A DNA stretch of 64,000 nt, taken from Rhizomucor pusillus. Lineage: Eukaryota; Mucoromycota; Mucoromycetes; Mucorales; Lichtheimiaceae. Within the stretch, counting starts at the first letter, position 1. Every line of letters begins with the position of its first letter. The notes below the pieces were generated by a model. That model did not search any database. It was given only the letters and a program-made list of their open reading frames with translations, and was not told the origin of the DNA. Positions 11,440-26,657 of this stretch are shown here, piece by piece. The stretch is taken from contig FWWN02000653.1 of the NCBI GenBank assembly GCA_900175165.2, positions 32,728 to 96,727 on the forward strand, written 5' to 3'. The translations under genes were made by a program, and so were the position numbers.

Positions 11440-11647
11440 AACGTCACGTTGACAATCCAAACCACCAATGCCGTTCACCTGATGATATCCCGAACTATGT
11501 CTGCTCTCTGATCAGAAAACCTGCACAGCAGCAGACTTTGTAAATAACTTTGTTATTTGTTTCCCCGTCAATTATTCATCATTCTATCTTGTATTCCAAA
11601 ATTTGTAAAATAACAAACTTTTATTGCTGTAAAAAATAAAATCATCA

Positions 11648-14114
<2,467 letters not shown>

Positions 14115-14212
14115 TTACAAAAGAAAAAGTACACTGAAAGTAATCCTTGCACTGCGACGACCGCATGTATGATTTGACTTCTGAGTTTCAAAAGCTGAGA
14201 CTCTTTATTTTC

Positions 14213-17200
14213 CTAAGCGTATTCTTCGGCCATAATTAGCAGTACAAGACTGGTCCATCCAGTGAACGGGTGGCTGCGCAGACCTTTTCCATCTATATCA
14301 GAGTACTGCTCCCAAACGTATCCTGTCTTTTTGTAGTCTTTGTACACGGTGGATATAATGTTCTTGCGAAGAGCCGTGTAAATCTTCTTTGCACGTTCTT
14401 GGTATGGTCCAGGAGTGTGCATGTAATTCTTTGACAACACAAACGATGAATATAGATCATTGACTATAATGATTCTTCACATAACTACTTACATTGTACA
14501 AACTTTGTAGCGTCAAATAGTTAATGTTAATCCAAATAGGACCTCGCCAGTAAATCTCTCCAGTGCGGTATTTAGGATCAGAAGCTGAAAGAGACCGCAA
14601 ACCGTACGGTGACCAAAGTTCTTGCTCATTTTCCATTAGGTCGAAAATTGCTTCGAGCTTCTCAGAGTCTGGAGGCAGCAAACCCAATGTCATGGGCAGA
14701 AGGGATAGATATCCCTTGTGGCAAACGTGAACAGGCTCGCCTAATCCAATGTTGGCATAACCGATGGGTTATGACATTGCCCATGAATCTCACTTACCGT
14801 TTTCGATTGTCTGGTCACAAAATGCACGTTGTTCTTCATTCCAGTGAAGCGCGTCCAAGTTAGCCAGCATATCTGCTTCGATTTTGCGATACTCTGTAAC
14901 ATCCGCAGAGTATTCTGGACCGAGATATCCAGCAATATCTTTGAGCAAGCGCGTTGCAAATGCCATCCAAGATAACAGGTCCGCATGTAGCTCTCCAACG
15001 TTCGGCGGCTCGCCTCTGGGATAATCATCCAGTCCAGACGTCAGAGTGTGTTCCGCTGAGCGGCCACGCCAGCGATAAGCTTCTTGGCTGGGAGCCGTGC
15101 GTCCAAAGCGCTCTAGATGTCCTCTTTGGGTTGCTCGGAACCACTGCCAATTGAGACGCAGCTTCGGGTATACGGATTGGAGCCAGGCACGTGCGAATGT
15201 TGGGTTATCAAGATGCAGAGTGCGCAAGACTGCAGGATCTTCAAAAGTTGAGAATGTAAAAGGTTTCTGGTCTTCTGTGACAAACATTTCGTGCTTTGAT
15301 AGTCGATCCACATAGCGCTTGATAGCCAAATAGAGCGTTGGTGGATTGGCATAGTGTGGAAATTGTGTCTGAAACTCAGGGGGCACCTTGCTTCGAGCTT
15401 CTTCGCCAAGGATCTGCTCGCGACCAACCCATCCATTCTCATCAATTAACGAGACCCAATGCTTGATAATATCGAGACTATATCCTGTGTTGGAGCAGAC
15501 AATTATAGTTACAAGCACATTTGATTTCACTATACCTTAGATCATTGTCCCACTTTCCAACAAGCAATTGATGGAAGCCTTCGTCCCTATAAAAATCGTT
15601 TTTTAGTCTCATTAGGTGCACATGAAACGAAAGAGTCCTGTGGCGCCTTTGTTGACATACCAGTAGAATCCGCGCGGGAAAAATGGACGGCTCGGTGTAG
15701 CAGTAAACAATGTATGCGGTGCATCCAGCTTCGGATCAACGGGTTTATCTTCAAAGTTCTCTTCGTCTTGCATGGGGGGATGCGATCGATCTACAACCGA
15801 TGAACCATAAAAGTATCCAATGCCACCAAGCATGTTGCTCAACAAGAACTGTGCAAAAGAAACTTCTTTTTCCTTGAAACCTTTCTCCCTGAGATGGAAG
15901 GTATCTTCGAACCGTGCATCGAATTCCTGTGCCTTGCGGGCCAACCCTGTGCCGATTGATTCGGCTTTGACAAATTGGTAAATATTTTCTGGTATCGGCG
16001 CGCTGCATGTAATCATATGATTGAGTATTTACCAGAAATTTTGTTTGGAGAGCTGTTAGAGTTGAAAATGATATCAAACTAATGCAATCGGATGCTTGAG
16101 CACCGACTCGTTTCGATAGGCTTGCAAATGCCTCATTTTACCTGGAATTCGCCCTTGAAGACCTTTTGGAATGCATAAAAATTGGCAACCTCGTCCTCTT
16201 CTTCGATCAACGTATTCTCCAGAGTAAAGTAGCCAAAAGGCCGAGAAATAGTATCTTGCTCCATCCCAGGGGTAACTCGACTTCGAGCAGCATTCAATAA
16301 GCGTTGTATTATAATATCTAAAGCGAAAAATGTCAGTCCACGGGGGAAGCTTACACTGCATTAAATCTGATTTTACCTTTTGCTTTCCAGACTTGGCCCT
16401 CTCCAACCTCGCAACCCCACCACTGCGTCCGAGAGAGGTCCTGATGGATGCCTTCGGGTGATTCGTTCAATGGACCTTTCAAGGTCAATTGAGTGCGACT
16501 GGAAAGCAAATCCTAACGAGATATAGCAAATTACCGTCCAAAATTTGGATTTCAAAATCGCCAAGCTGAGGGGTATCGCCTTCTAGCATCACAGGTGATT
16601 GCAGACCCTGTATATTTATTAGTTCCATTGGATATGCCGAGTCCGGCCTGATCTCTTAGAGTACCTTTTTCGAGATTTTACTGACAATATCCATGCTGCC
16701 TTCGCCTTCCAAACCGACGTAGAATATTACACTGGTCAAGGACGGAACTGTAGAATCATATAATTTTAATGTCACAAACAAGGGAAAAAACATAGCATAT
16801 GCATTGCTTTACCATTTTCATTGATTGGTGTTCCTCTTACTCGTACTCCCCAGCTGCCGCCTATCAAATCCAATATGTCTAGTCTACTACCATTTCCAAA
16901 ATGAGGCGACAGCTATCCTTACCGTGTAATCCTCCAGGGATCTTGATGAACTCTGTGGTTAATTCAATATTGCAAGGTCCATCCTTGATTTTTTGCGAAG
17001 CGTATTCACGTCCATCATGCTTGTGATAACCATATCCATTTATGCCGTCGCCTTGGTCGCAGGCGTGGCGTGCCCCTGAAAGTAGCAGTTGTATAAGAAT
17101 TTAAACTTTCATAGGGCCTAGCCTTTACTCACGCTGGAAGCCCTGAACATGGCTCGCATCGAACCACATTAGACCTGTCATTACCGATTCAGGTATACGC

Positions 17201-17361
17201 GGTCGAGTACCAAAGTACAGGTTGGGACGGTAGGTGCCCCACAGCAAGGACGCGTTTGCCGCTTGACCTGCAGTGGCAACGAGATGGGCTTCATCGCTGC
17301 TTTGGGCACACACGCTAGTGAGCAGCAGCGGCCCAAGCAGCAGTGCCTTCCACAATCTCAT
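14213..17361 (-). CDS. CWH41: Mannosyl-oligosaccharide glucosidase I (GH63), ER
   Basis: A many-exon gene starts at 17361 with a signal peptide or anchor, MRLWKALLLGPLLLTSVCAQ. The N-terminal GH63 block follows, LLWGTYRPNLYFGTRPRIPE then SVMTGLMWFDASHVQGFQ, and continues after a phase-1 intron at 17132 with RARHACDQGDGINGYGYHKH. Later exons carry family-typical stretches: LLSNMLGGIGYFYGSS, FFPRGFYW, GEIYWRGPIWININYLTLQS, and the C-terminal end HPFTGWTSLVLLIMAEEYA. Glucosidase I removes the outermost alpha-1,2-glucose from Glc3Man9GlcNAc2 in the ER lumen, the first trimming step of N-glycans, and in yeast it also affects beta-1,6-glucan. I verified the first junctions but did not resolve every exon. 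The gene lies between CDC5 and the L47 gene, all three on the minus strand. Confidence 0.9.
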
Positions 17362-17581
17362 CTTTTTGCTTGAGGAGCAAAAACTACACTCGCACGCACC
17401 AAATGCGATTTAATTGATTCAAGACCCGTCGTCGTCAAACGAAAGCATTTTTTCATTTAATGCGATCCACGCGGCAATGAGAAATAATACACAGATGAGA
17501 TTGAGAAACGACGAAAAAACAAGGAAGCAAGATTGTTGTTGTTGTTGATTGACTATGTATACATATACTGGTAAGCAAATT

Positions 17582-18144
17582 TTACTGCTGTTGCTGCTGC
17601 TGTTGCTGCTGCTCGGCCAACAGCTTCTCGTATTCCCTCTGTCGTTCGTTCAAAACAAGCTTAATACGTGCCATGGATTTTCGAACCTGGTTTTCAGGGC
17701 ATGCATTTAATACCCCATTCTCGCAACGGATATTTTCAGTAAAAAGAAGTACCTTCTTCATACGATCGCTGTTGTCGAAAACGTCGGTGGATAATTGCTG
17801 TCTACGAGCTTCTCCTCGCTGTGTTGCCAGGACATTGCGTTCCTTGAGCAACACGTACCAAAGCTTGTGCAAATCTTCAAATGACTTTTGGCGAAGTTCT
17901 TTGGCGGTCCATGAGCGACCTACACCGAGAAAAGTTCGAGTTAGAACCAATAAACGTCGGGCAGGCCAAAAATGTCAAAACTGATCGCACCTGTCGTAAT
18001 CCTCTTTGGTAATGCTTCGCCGTTTTCAAAGAATTGGTATAGGCCCTTTGCAGGTGCTGGAGTCTCTGACAGTGCTGGACGCACAGTGCTGATTAGACGT
18101 GAGGAAACTGCAACGGTGGATCGTGTAAACTTTTGCAGCAGCAT
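17582..18144 (-). CDS. MRPL4: Mitochondrial large-subunit ribosomal protein L47 (uL29m)
   Basis: Two exons, 18144-17991 and 17919-17582, join in phase to 163 aa. Residues 1 to about 35 are basic and hydroxylated ([20 protein letters not shown]), a mitochondrial presequence. The exon junction creates the hallmark L47 motif [20 protein letters not shown] followed by [11 protein letters not shown]. The C-terminus ends in a run of about ten glutamines, which is not part of the usual family and lies directly before the stop. The protein sits near the exit tunnel of the mitoribosome. It is divergently transcribed from ribosomal protein S3. Confidence 0.92.
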
Positions 18145-18659
18145 TTCTGTAAAGAGAAGGCGATGCCTTTATTTACAGCCACCAAGGACGATGTTTGTCA
18201 GTTCAAAGACAGCGTCGGTCATAATTGCACAAAAACGAATGCAAAATGCACACAGTATATGCGTGTGATTTTACTGTGTAGTGTATTCAAGTAAGAGGAA
18301 ACGTCCTATAAACATAACAATTCTTTTTTACTTATTATATCTTGACACGTTGATGTTCTACGACTCTCTAGCTCCCATAATTATCGACCTTGCTGTATTC
18401 ACGATATCTATTTTCCGCCCTATGCCTTCCTTGCTCTCCTAAGAGCTTCTGCTAGAGAAATAAACATGTAATTCTTCTAGCATATATCAATGGACGGATT
18501 TTTGTTCGACAATTAGCGTGAAGCAACAAAGAATATACCATTTGCAAGCGGAAAGCTACAGCGCAGAAATAGTGTACTCATAAGCGTACTGAGTTTCAAT
18601 TGTGAGTGGGTGATCTTGAGAGGATCCTGCAGCAGTCGATAGCTCCCCCTCTTGCAAAA
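18145..18659. promoter_or_regulatory. Shared divergent promoter, L47 (-) and S3 (+)
   Basis: 515 bp between the two start codons, with no open gene inside. It would have to serve a mitochondrial and a cytosolic ribosomal protein gene. I could not identify a specific factor-binding site. Confidence 0.5.
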
Positions 18660-19675
18660 ATGGCAGCAGTACAGATCACCAAGAAGAGAAAGGTAACACA
18701 TCTTTGCAAGAGAGAAGGGGCAGAATAGATGACAGATTACATGGATGGAATGGATGGATCAAAAAAATCGGCAAAGGACTGGAAGTAACTGACGAGCAAT
18801 TTCTATATATCTGCGCTGTCCATAATCGCATTTTCTGAATTTACCATTAAATTCAGTTCGTAAGTGTCTAGTTGAATGGCTTTGTTCATTGTTACGCCCG
18901 TTTGATTCTAAATGGTCTTCAATAGGTTGCTGACGGTGTCTTTTATGCTGAATTGAACGAGTTCCTTACCCGTGAATTGGCCGAAGACGGTTACGCTGGC
19001 GTTGAAGTCCGTGTCACTCCTGCACGCACCGAGTACGTGAATGGAAAACAAATGAGGAGATAGAGCAGTATTGATCGATATGTATTTTGCAACAGAATCA
19101 TCATCCGCGCCACCCACACCCAAAACGTCCTCGGCGAGAAGGGTCGCCGTATCCGTGAACTCACCTCCCTCGTTCAAAAGCGTTTCCGCTTCGCCGAAAA
19201 CACCGTCGAACTTTACGCCGAGCGTGTCCAGAACCGCGGTCTCTGCGCTATCGCCCAGGCCGAATCCGTCAAGTTCAAGTTGCTTAACGGTTTGGCTGTC
19301 CGCCGTGCCTGCTACGGTGTCGTCCGCTTCGTTATGGAATCTGGTGCCAAGGGCTGCGAGGTTGTTGTTTCTGGCAAGCTCCGTGCTGCCCGTGCCAAGG
19401 CTATGAAGTTCGGTGACGGTTTCATGATCCACTCTGGTCAGCCTACCCGTGACTTTATTGTCACCGCTGTTCGTCACGTCTTGCTTCGTCAGGGTGTCCT
19501 CGGTATCAAGGTCAAGATCATGTTGGACAACGACCCCACTGGCCGCCAGGGTCCTCGCAACCCTCTTCCCGATGTCATTACCATCTTGGAACCCAAGGAA
19601 GAGACCCCTATCACCGAAGCTATCACTCAGGACTTTGGCAGACCCGCCGAGCCCGCCCAGCCTGTCGAAGCATAA
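18660..19675 (+). CDS. RPS3: 40S ribosomal protein S3 (uS3)
   Basis: Three exons: 18660-18692 ([11 protein letters not shown]), 18926-19032 and 19096-19675. The second junction restores the [20 protein letters not shown] motif of the KH domain. The protein continues through [23 protein letters not shown] and [20 protein letters not shown] blocks to a C-terminal tail ending in PAQPVEA. S3 lines the mRNA entry channel of the small subunit. Codon use in exon 3 is strongly biased (many GTC, CGT, AAG, GCC), as expected for a very highly expressed gene and unlike its neighbours. The first intron of 233 bp is long for this window, a common feature of ribosomal protein genes. Confidence 0.97.
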
Positions 19676-19864
19676 AAATAAAAAGGTGTTGCTTTGTCCT
19701 TTGCCGTTTTTCTGTGTAATGCTTGGTTCTGCATAAGTTTCCCGTTCTGTGCAGCCGTATGTGCTCCATTCGCAATTTATGGCATCGATTCTTAATGGCT
19801 TTGTAAAAGAGAAAAATCTATGCACTTGAATATTCTTTGTTTCGGTAGAGCGAACGGTCAAATT

Positions 19865-22800
19865 TTATTCTGTCGAAAGGAGCGGTTTAAATTTTCCTTT
19901 GAGAATAGCTTCATCGTTGAATAGCGTCTTTAGAATGTGCAACAGCTGCTGTTCACGTTTCCTGCTAGTTTTGCTAATCACAGCCGCCTCCATCTCCTCC
20001 GACTTGGATTGCGCCAACTGGATAACAGATTTTGGTATATCAGCCAGTCTAGCGACGTTCAAACTAAAACGATCGAGAATACTTAATCATCAGGTCATAG
20101 CTAGTGTATAGTCTCCTCTTACCCATAGCTTCTCATTGCAACACCGCGGACAAGTTTGTAAAGGAAGATGACACTTGTAAAGTCTCCCTCCTTGTTTTCC
20201 AAGAAGCTCATATGCCCATTCGTGGTCGATTCAGAGTACTCGCTTGCTAGCTCAGCAAGGAAAGGATAGTGCGTGACAAAGAGCGTAATAGATTTCACCT
20301 AACGTTTCAAGTCAGATCAGAATCGACAAAGTCACAGCAGTGATGCAAAATATGTATACCTTTGTAATGAAATGCTTAAGCACGGCGTAAGCAATAGCCA
20401 TTCCATCATGTGTACTGGTGCCTCGACCGAGCTCATCCAAAATAACCAGCGAGCGTGGCGTCGCTTGCTTCATTATATCTGATGTCTCATGTAGTTCCAC
20501 CATAAAAGTACTCTCTCCAGCCAGCATATTATCAAGCGCACCCATTCTAGCAGCATCGCAAGTGTCAGGAGCCTTCAATTAATCCTAACAGCTTACGGTA
20601 CATACCTCGTATACACCGCATCTAAAACGCCTAGCTCCGCAGATTCGGCAGGGACGTACGAACCAATCTGTCCCATGATGACTATCAGCGCGACTTGTCT
20701 TATGTACGAGCTTTTGCCTACGTCGTCGTTATCAGTTTAAATTGACGTTCATTCAAAGATTCCTTGTGAGCATACCTCCCATATTAGGACCCGTCAACAC
20801 CATCGTCCTATACCGGTTTACCTATCGAACGACAGTCAATGATACAAATGTCAATCATAGAAACTGTTTTTTTTTTACTTGCATCAAAATCAATGTCGTT
20901 CGGTACATATAAAGTACCCAGTAATTTTTCCACCATAGGATGCCTGCCCTTTTTCACTTTGATCTTCGCTTCTTTGGAAAATGTAGGCTTCACGTAGTTC
21001 GGTTGATTAGCCACGGTAGCCAAGGAAAAGAGACAATCAAGTTGTGCCAACGCAAGGACAATGTCGCGAAAAGATTCGTATTTTTCGGATATCTCTCTAT
21101 GTATCGTCAGTTTTCTTGCGACATGCCTTAGCCCCACTTAATAATCTACGTACGCTAAAAATTTTCGATACGCATCCTCACAGGCAATGGTCAATCTTTC
21201 CTTGTGTTGCTCACGTTCCTTCAATTTGGTCAACAGAAATGGGGTATGGAATCGCGATACGGCTTTCGTTCCACTGATTTTGATCCATTCGCGAGGCACC
21301 TTTTTCACGAACGTATTTTTGACTTCCAAAAGATACTACTCAACTCTGTTAATGATTGTCGTTATTGTCGTATTCTCTTTTGCTTGATTACCTCTATGCC
21401 AGCTACGTGTACGAACTCCAAGTTCGTGATACCCGTTTGCTTCCTTTCTGTCAACAAGTAATCTTTAAGCTCTCTTTCAACGTTGGCAATATCCTGAAAT
21501 TTTTCTAGGTTATTGTCTAGAACATGTCGCGAAGGATAAGAATGCATACTTGCCTGTTTGTGTTGCGGTATCTCGGGCCATTTCTCTTCTGAACGCAAGA
21601 AATCGATTTTGCTCTCGGCATCCGGGTCAATGACCGTTAGAAATGACAGTACATCTTCTCGTATCGTTGGTAATTGATCAAATATTCGGTTCAAAAGAGA
21701 TGATCTGAATTTGTATCCTTGCACATTTTGGCAGCTATTTGCTATTCGAAGCAAAGCATTCAAGATCTGCACTACTTCAGATTGCGAAGACTACTTTGGT
21801 CAGTACCTGGATTCTGCTTCAGATAACTCTTGACTTTTTGCATACCCTTCCGTAATGTATACGCGAGAGCCCTTTCTCAATATCTGGAAGTTGTTTTAAT
21901 AATCCTTGTGCTTTTGCCTTTTTTGGATTGTCTGTTGTCATTAACTCATCGACAGCATCGATGCGTTCGTTTAGTTGTCTACAGAATAAAGCGTTATTGA
22001 ATGAAAAAGTCAATAGTATTATTGCTTCAACTCACGCAACGTCCACCAATGGCCTTCCAACCCATTTTCGTAACAAGCGCCTACCAAAGCGAGTGCTTGT
22101 ATGATTTAGGATCCAGAAAAGCGATCCATGTTCACTGTAATCTGTAGAGTTGCGATATATCTCCAAATTCGCCATTGTGTTGCCATTCAGTAGCATATGG
22201 CTACGAGAAGAGAAATGCGTAAAATACTTGGTAAGCTTTAAAGCATGCTGGAGCCCGAATTCAGACAAGTATCGTAAAATGGCCGCAAGTGCCTTGCTGA
22301 AAAGCAGTTAGTAGAGATATTATCAAATCAAAATTCAATAGATAGACTTACATGACTGCATCGGGAAGTTTTAGAATTTCCACAAATAGGACATCTTTGC
22401 AGCCTATGGTTAATATTCAGTGATAGTATGTGCTTGATTTGTGCCATATTTACCGTGCTGGACATTTGAGTTTTGAACGTGTATCTCCCGCGTATAAAAG
22501 TCGGACACGTATGTGAACGCAGCGTTGTAGTCGGTGCAAAATGTATCGTTCTCTGGCATACGTTCCACTCGCACGGATTCTCCAAAGGCCGTCGTTCTGA
22601 TATTCAATGCATTAGAAAAAGCCTGGCTATACGCTATGCATCATCATCATCATCATTTACCTCTGTAAAGATACATGCTTAATAACTTTTTCGGTAGCAG
22701 TGCTCAGACTTTGAGGTAGCAATAGCTCGCAAGGTTCGATGTGCAAGATCCTTGTCTCCAACTCGGAGCGCATATATCCATCGTCGAACACATCGTATAC

Positions 22801-23941
22801 AATGTCGCCTGTTGCTGGTTGCACTGCCTGGATATTGTATTAACATTCTCATCTCTGCAAAAGTCTCCGACGGTGCCATACCACTAGGCCAATTCGCACA
22901 CGTTCGTCAGATCCTCCGCCGCCTCTCTTTTCTTCAACCGCACACAGTAAGTAGCTTGTAGAACTTGTTGGAGACTCTTCGTCTAACTCTGAGGTCGCCA
23001 TCTCATCCACGAATGTGCCTTTTGTATACAAGTGCTTGAGTTCCCTTCGAAAGGGACCACCCTTATTTTCACCTGCAGCCTTGAGGGCTGCGGTTTCCGT
23101 CTGGCGAACTACGCCAACTTTGTATCCAGCATGGACCAGACTGCAACTAGTTAGCAACATACGCTTCAGGTTATTAGCTAAAATTTTGTATAACTCACCG
23201 GCGGACATGCACGGATAAACGATGTGTGGGTATACTAGCTACGTAGAAGTTTCGATCAACAAAGTGAGCAATGTGGAGAACACGAGATGCAATCTAAGAT
23301 ATGCGTGATCAGTAAAACTAGCTTGTAAGAATGGGAAACTCGAGATTTACTACCTTTGCATCCTCTCCAAAAAATCGAAACTTGTACCCGACTTCGATGA
23401 CAAGCAGTACGCCCGGGTACTTTTCTTTGAAATGCAAGACTTGCAGTTCCAACGGGGACCATTTCTTCTGTCCAGGGCCAATCGCACTGGGAGAACCAGC
23501 ATCCACATCAACATCCATTTGCTCGCCGTCGAGTTTTCTTCGCTTTTGTACTCTTTCCTCGAGTTCTCCAAACTTTTGCACGAACAGGGCATGTCGCCTT
23601 TCTTTCTCTATGTCAAAAGGTTCCTCTTCTGTCTTTGCCTCTGGATCATATGTATATCGTTTTTCGAGTCGACGAGGTGTCGGCGACGGCGACGACGACG
23701 ACGATGATGATGATGATGCAGTTGGCGTAGCAGCGGGTGGCGCTGACAAGGTGGAACTCATTGTGATCGGTGGGCTATTGATCGCGTCTTCTGCATCTTG
23801 ACCGCTTCTATCTGTTTGCTTCTCTTATCGAAACAGGTTCCTTATTTCTAGCTTGAAGCGAGTTCGACGTTTACCTTGATCACCAGAAGAGCGTGCCTTT
23901 TTAGCGAAGAACGAATTGAGAGTTAATTGTCTTTTGCTCAT
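19865..23941 (-). CDS. MSH3: DNA mismatch repair protein Msh3
   Basis: A multi-exon gene whose first exon (23941-23877) encodes [19 protein letters not shown], with a textbook PCNA-binding PIP box (QLTLNSFF). Exon 2 (23811-23354) continues through a Ser/Pro-rich linker to the mismatch-binding domain ([32 protein letters not shown]). The next exon gives [16 protein letters not shown] and [12 protein letters not shown], then [17 protein letters not shown], which is Msh3- rather than Msh6-like. The ATPase has Walker A ([15 protein letters not shown] across an intron) and Walker B ([20 protein letters not shown]). The end is [11 protein letters not shown]. Msh3 pairs with Msh2 (MutS-beta) to repair insertion-deletion loops. 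It is tail to tail with RPS3, about 190 bp apart. I did not resolve every middle exon. Confidence 0.93.
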
Positions 23942-24185
23942 TCAGTCGGAAGCGAGCAAACCGAAGTTCGCAGCGCGAGATCTCATGCAGTAGAAAAATT
24001 ATTTCATGCATTTCTGCGGACTAACTTTATTTATATCGTCTTCCACGCTGCGGGAAAGTTGTGGTGTAAAAGAAAAAACACATGTGTCCAAAAGGATCGC
24101 ATTTTGGGAAGGGTGGCACCGATTTGCACCGGGGGTCATTACAATCATAAGCAAAACAGAACAAAAGAGGAGATCTATCGATATC

Positions 24186-24460
24186 AGAGACATGGTGGAA
24201 GGAAACCTCGATTATAACCGAGACAGAGAACAAGGAGCTACATATCGCATCAGAGCAGATGATGGAAGGAACCTCGACTTGATAAGACAAAGAAAACAAA
24301 ATGCAGAGATTCATAGACGCCAGAAACGACGTCGAAAGACGTGACTTGATACGCAAAAGAAAGCAATGGAGAAGATTTCATAGACACCAGAGCACGTGAT
24401 TAGCTCAAGGTTCAGCTTGGTAAAGCACAGACGACAGTGTAGAGATATTCATAGGCATAC
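24186..24460. repeat. Degenerate tandem repeat, period about 67 bp
   Basis: Four diverged units can be lined up on shared words. GGAAGGAAACCTCGA recurs at about 24,198 and 24,266. TCATAGAC-type words recur at about 24,243 (as TCGCATCAG), 24,311, 24,378 and 24,449. Spacing is 66-71 bp. The first two units stay open in one frame as a 22-aa repeat (DYNRDREQ / DLIRQRKQ), then stops appear, so it may be a decayed coding repeat. Confidence 0.55.
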
Positions 24461-24469
24461 TTTATCCTA

Positions 24470-25949
24470 CCATCAAGCGGTCAATCGATTGTATATTAAA
24501 ATGAGCAGTATTCCTAGCCTACCTTCTTGATTGTCTTCATTGATTTCTGTGAGGGATTTCCTTCGGACACAACAACCTACCCTTCCGAAAGTTGTCTCGA
24601 ACAGTGCAACGTCTAATTTGTTGACTTGTTGATTTGAAAACTATGAAGAACTGAAACAAGCTGCTCAGGTCATTGCGCGTTGGGATGGCTATGCTGTTAC
24701 GACGAAGGCCAGCCGCGTTCGTCACTTGTATCCGCATTGTCGCTGTGGAGGAACTTCCTGCAACCACCATAATCTGGCCGCTGCCACCCGTCAAGGTCAA
24801 GCGCGATTCGTTAATACGCTAGATCATTTCGGATGATATGGATGTTGTGTTCGAGGCCATGACATTCTGAATATGTTGTGTCTGAGGACCTGTGCTCGCT
24901 GGGCTTATATGTTGTGTCCAGAGAGAAAATCTTTTGTCCGAAAGAAATCCCTTCTGCGAGTGAAAGAGAAGGAAGAGAGAAAGGACAGGGATCTTGTCGT
25001 TTTATGCTCATGGCAATATAAATTCTGCTATCAGAAATGGCCCAAATGGCTATATGTATTTAACCGACTTGAGCCCCACGAATCAACCGTTTTATCAGGT
25101 ATACAAAGGTATATCTTCGAGATCAATGGAAACCGAATTCAGATGGAATACCACAAATGTGGAAGCGATATTAAAATATGGAGTTGGGTTTCACTCCACA
25201 AGATTAGTGATACCCGTAATATACAGGCTCAATTCATTGCCATAAATTCATATCATTATCCGGAACCGCGTCTTGGCGCAATGAAAAGGGCCGATTCTGG
25301 GAGTACAGTATTGATCCGTAAAACAGAGTTCAAAACTTTATATCTTCAAACGATGTTTTGGATGCTCCTCCGCTCCGCCAAGAAACGCCAATGACTTTGG
25401 GGAAACAGATGCTCAATCCATATCGTACAATTCAATGTAGTATTTAAAACAGATGTTGGATGCTTCTTGCGTCATGGAAGACACCAATGATCATGGAATA
25501 CAGATGCCTGGTCCCATAAGGGTAAATTTTCCTCTTTATCTGCAGACAGTGGTGGATTCCTTCTTGCGTCGGTTGTTGAATATCCAAAAACTTTCAAGTC
25601 CCAATCCTCAGATTGGTGTCTGTTCTGTAAATCATCAATTCAACTGTACTCGCCTTGAAGCTTTAGACGATGCGTAAAAAACCCAGAAAACGTTTGGGGT
25701 CGTCGTCAAAGCTGATTGGAATCAGGCATTTGTCCTCTCTCAACATTGCAAAAACTCCAGGTGCTGGGCAGCTGACGCTCCAAAGTCGTATATCCGTCGA
25801 TATGAATCGTTACTTAGTATGGATGATCGCCAATGTTTTAACAACATACTGTGAACATGCCAAAATCAAAGCTTTAGTCTCGACATGACATCAAAGGATG
25901 CGTATCTGTAGACATATGCCCCTGTTTTCAGCATCGATACTGCTCCAAA
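24470..25949. other. Gene-poor stretch; no gene recognised
   Basis: AT-rich with fragmentary open frames on both strands. A plus-strand stretch at about 25,000-25,390 stays open in two overlapping frames but shows no motif I know. It is probably transposon-derived, given the relics on the right. Confidence 0.35.
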
Positions 25950-26515
25950 CATGCCCTTGCATTAGGGAATCAGGCTTGTCAACGAACTTGTCTTGTTCGG
26001 GACCTTCCAGCTTACATCACATCTTGCCGTTGCAGATGTCGTACATTGCACCAGGTCTTGTCGGTCGATTGCGCCAGTGTTCAATATCTTCAAGAAATCC
26101 TGGTTAAGTACCATGCGTTCCAAGGTTTGTGTGATGGACATGTATGCGTATACTTTCTTGGCAAGCCAGTGATCTTTACCGGCCTGCGCAAAGAGGGCGT
26201 TGTCACATGGAAGAGCTCTTGATGGATTGGGATGGTTTGGATACTGGACATGATCACAGTAGACGCTTCTGGGCATTTCCTTGCAGCAAACCCTATGACA
26301 ATCGAGCAGACGACAAAGTAATTGGCACCGTTGAAGACCTCATTGATACACGAGAACTTTTGTAGGGTCACCATGGAGGTAGGGAAGATGAACTGTGAAC
26401 CAAAAGCCACGAGGAGGATGTTCAGGAACTCGAGAAGCAGTTCACCAGCATTGCGAGAGAGATAGCGCTCCTGGAAGAGGATGAAGAAAAATACAGAGAA
26501 CTTTGAAAAACCCAT
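25950..26515 (-). pseudogene. Decayed transposon protein fragment (Plavaka/CACTA-like)
   Basis: From 26515 the frame reads FQERYLSRNAGELLLEFLNI, then FGSQFIFPTSMVTLQKFS and YFVVCS. After a frameshift near 26,270 it continues as CDHVQYPNHPNPSRALPCDN and KKVYAYMSITQTLERMVLN, and after a stop near 26,010 as CKLEGPEQDKFVDKPDSL. The order of blocks (N-terminal helical region, C/H-containing CxHVxxPNHPxxSRxLPC, then KVYxYxSIxxxL) matches what I remember of the N-terminal part of the large transposase-associated protein of Plavaka elements (CACTA superfamily), common in fungi. At least one frameshift and one stop make it non-functional. The family name is from memory. Confidence 0.5.
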
Positions 26516-26657
26516 CTGGCATATGACATCGGTGAGTGCACATTATCGACATGATCGTATTTTACAAATCTTTACTGCTGTTATCGTTAGGAGCGTTGGT
26601 ATCCGTAGCATCGTGTGTAGCAGACACAACAGAGACTGAAGTGTCCGGCTCGATGAA

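Noticed and set aside
18908..19861. A 317-codon open frame on the minus strand across ribosomal protein S3
   Set aside because: It is the antisense shadow of the strongly codon-biased S3 exon; the plus-strand protein is unmistakable.
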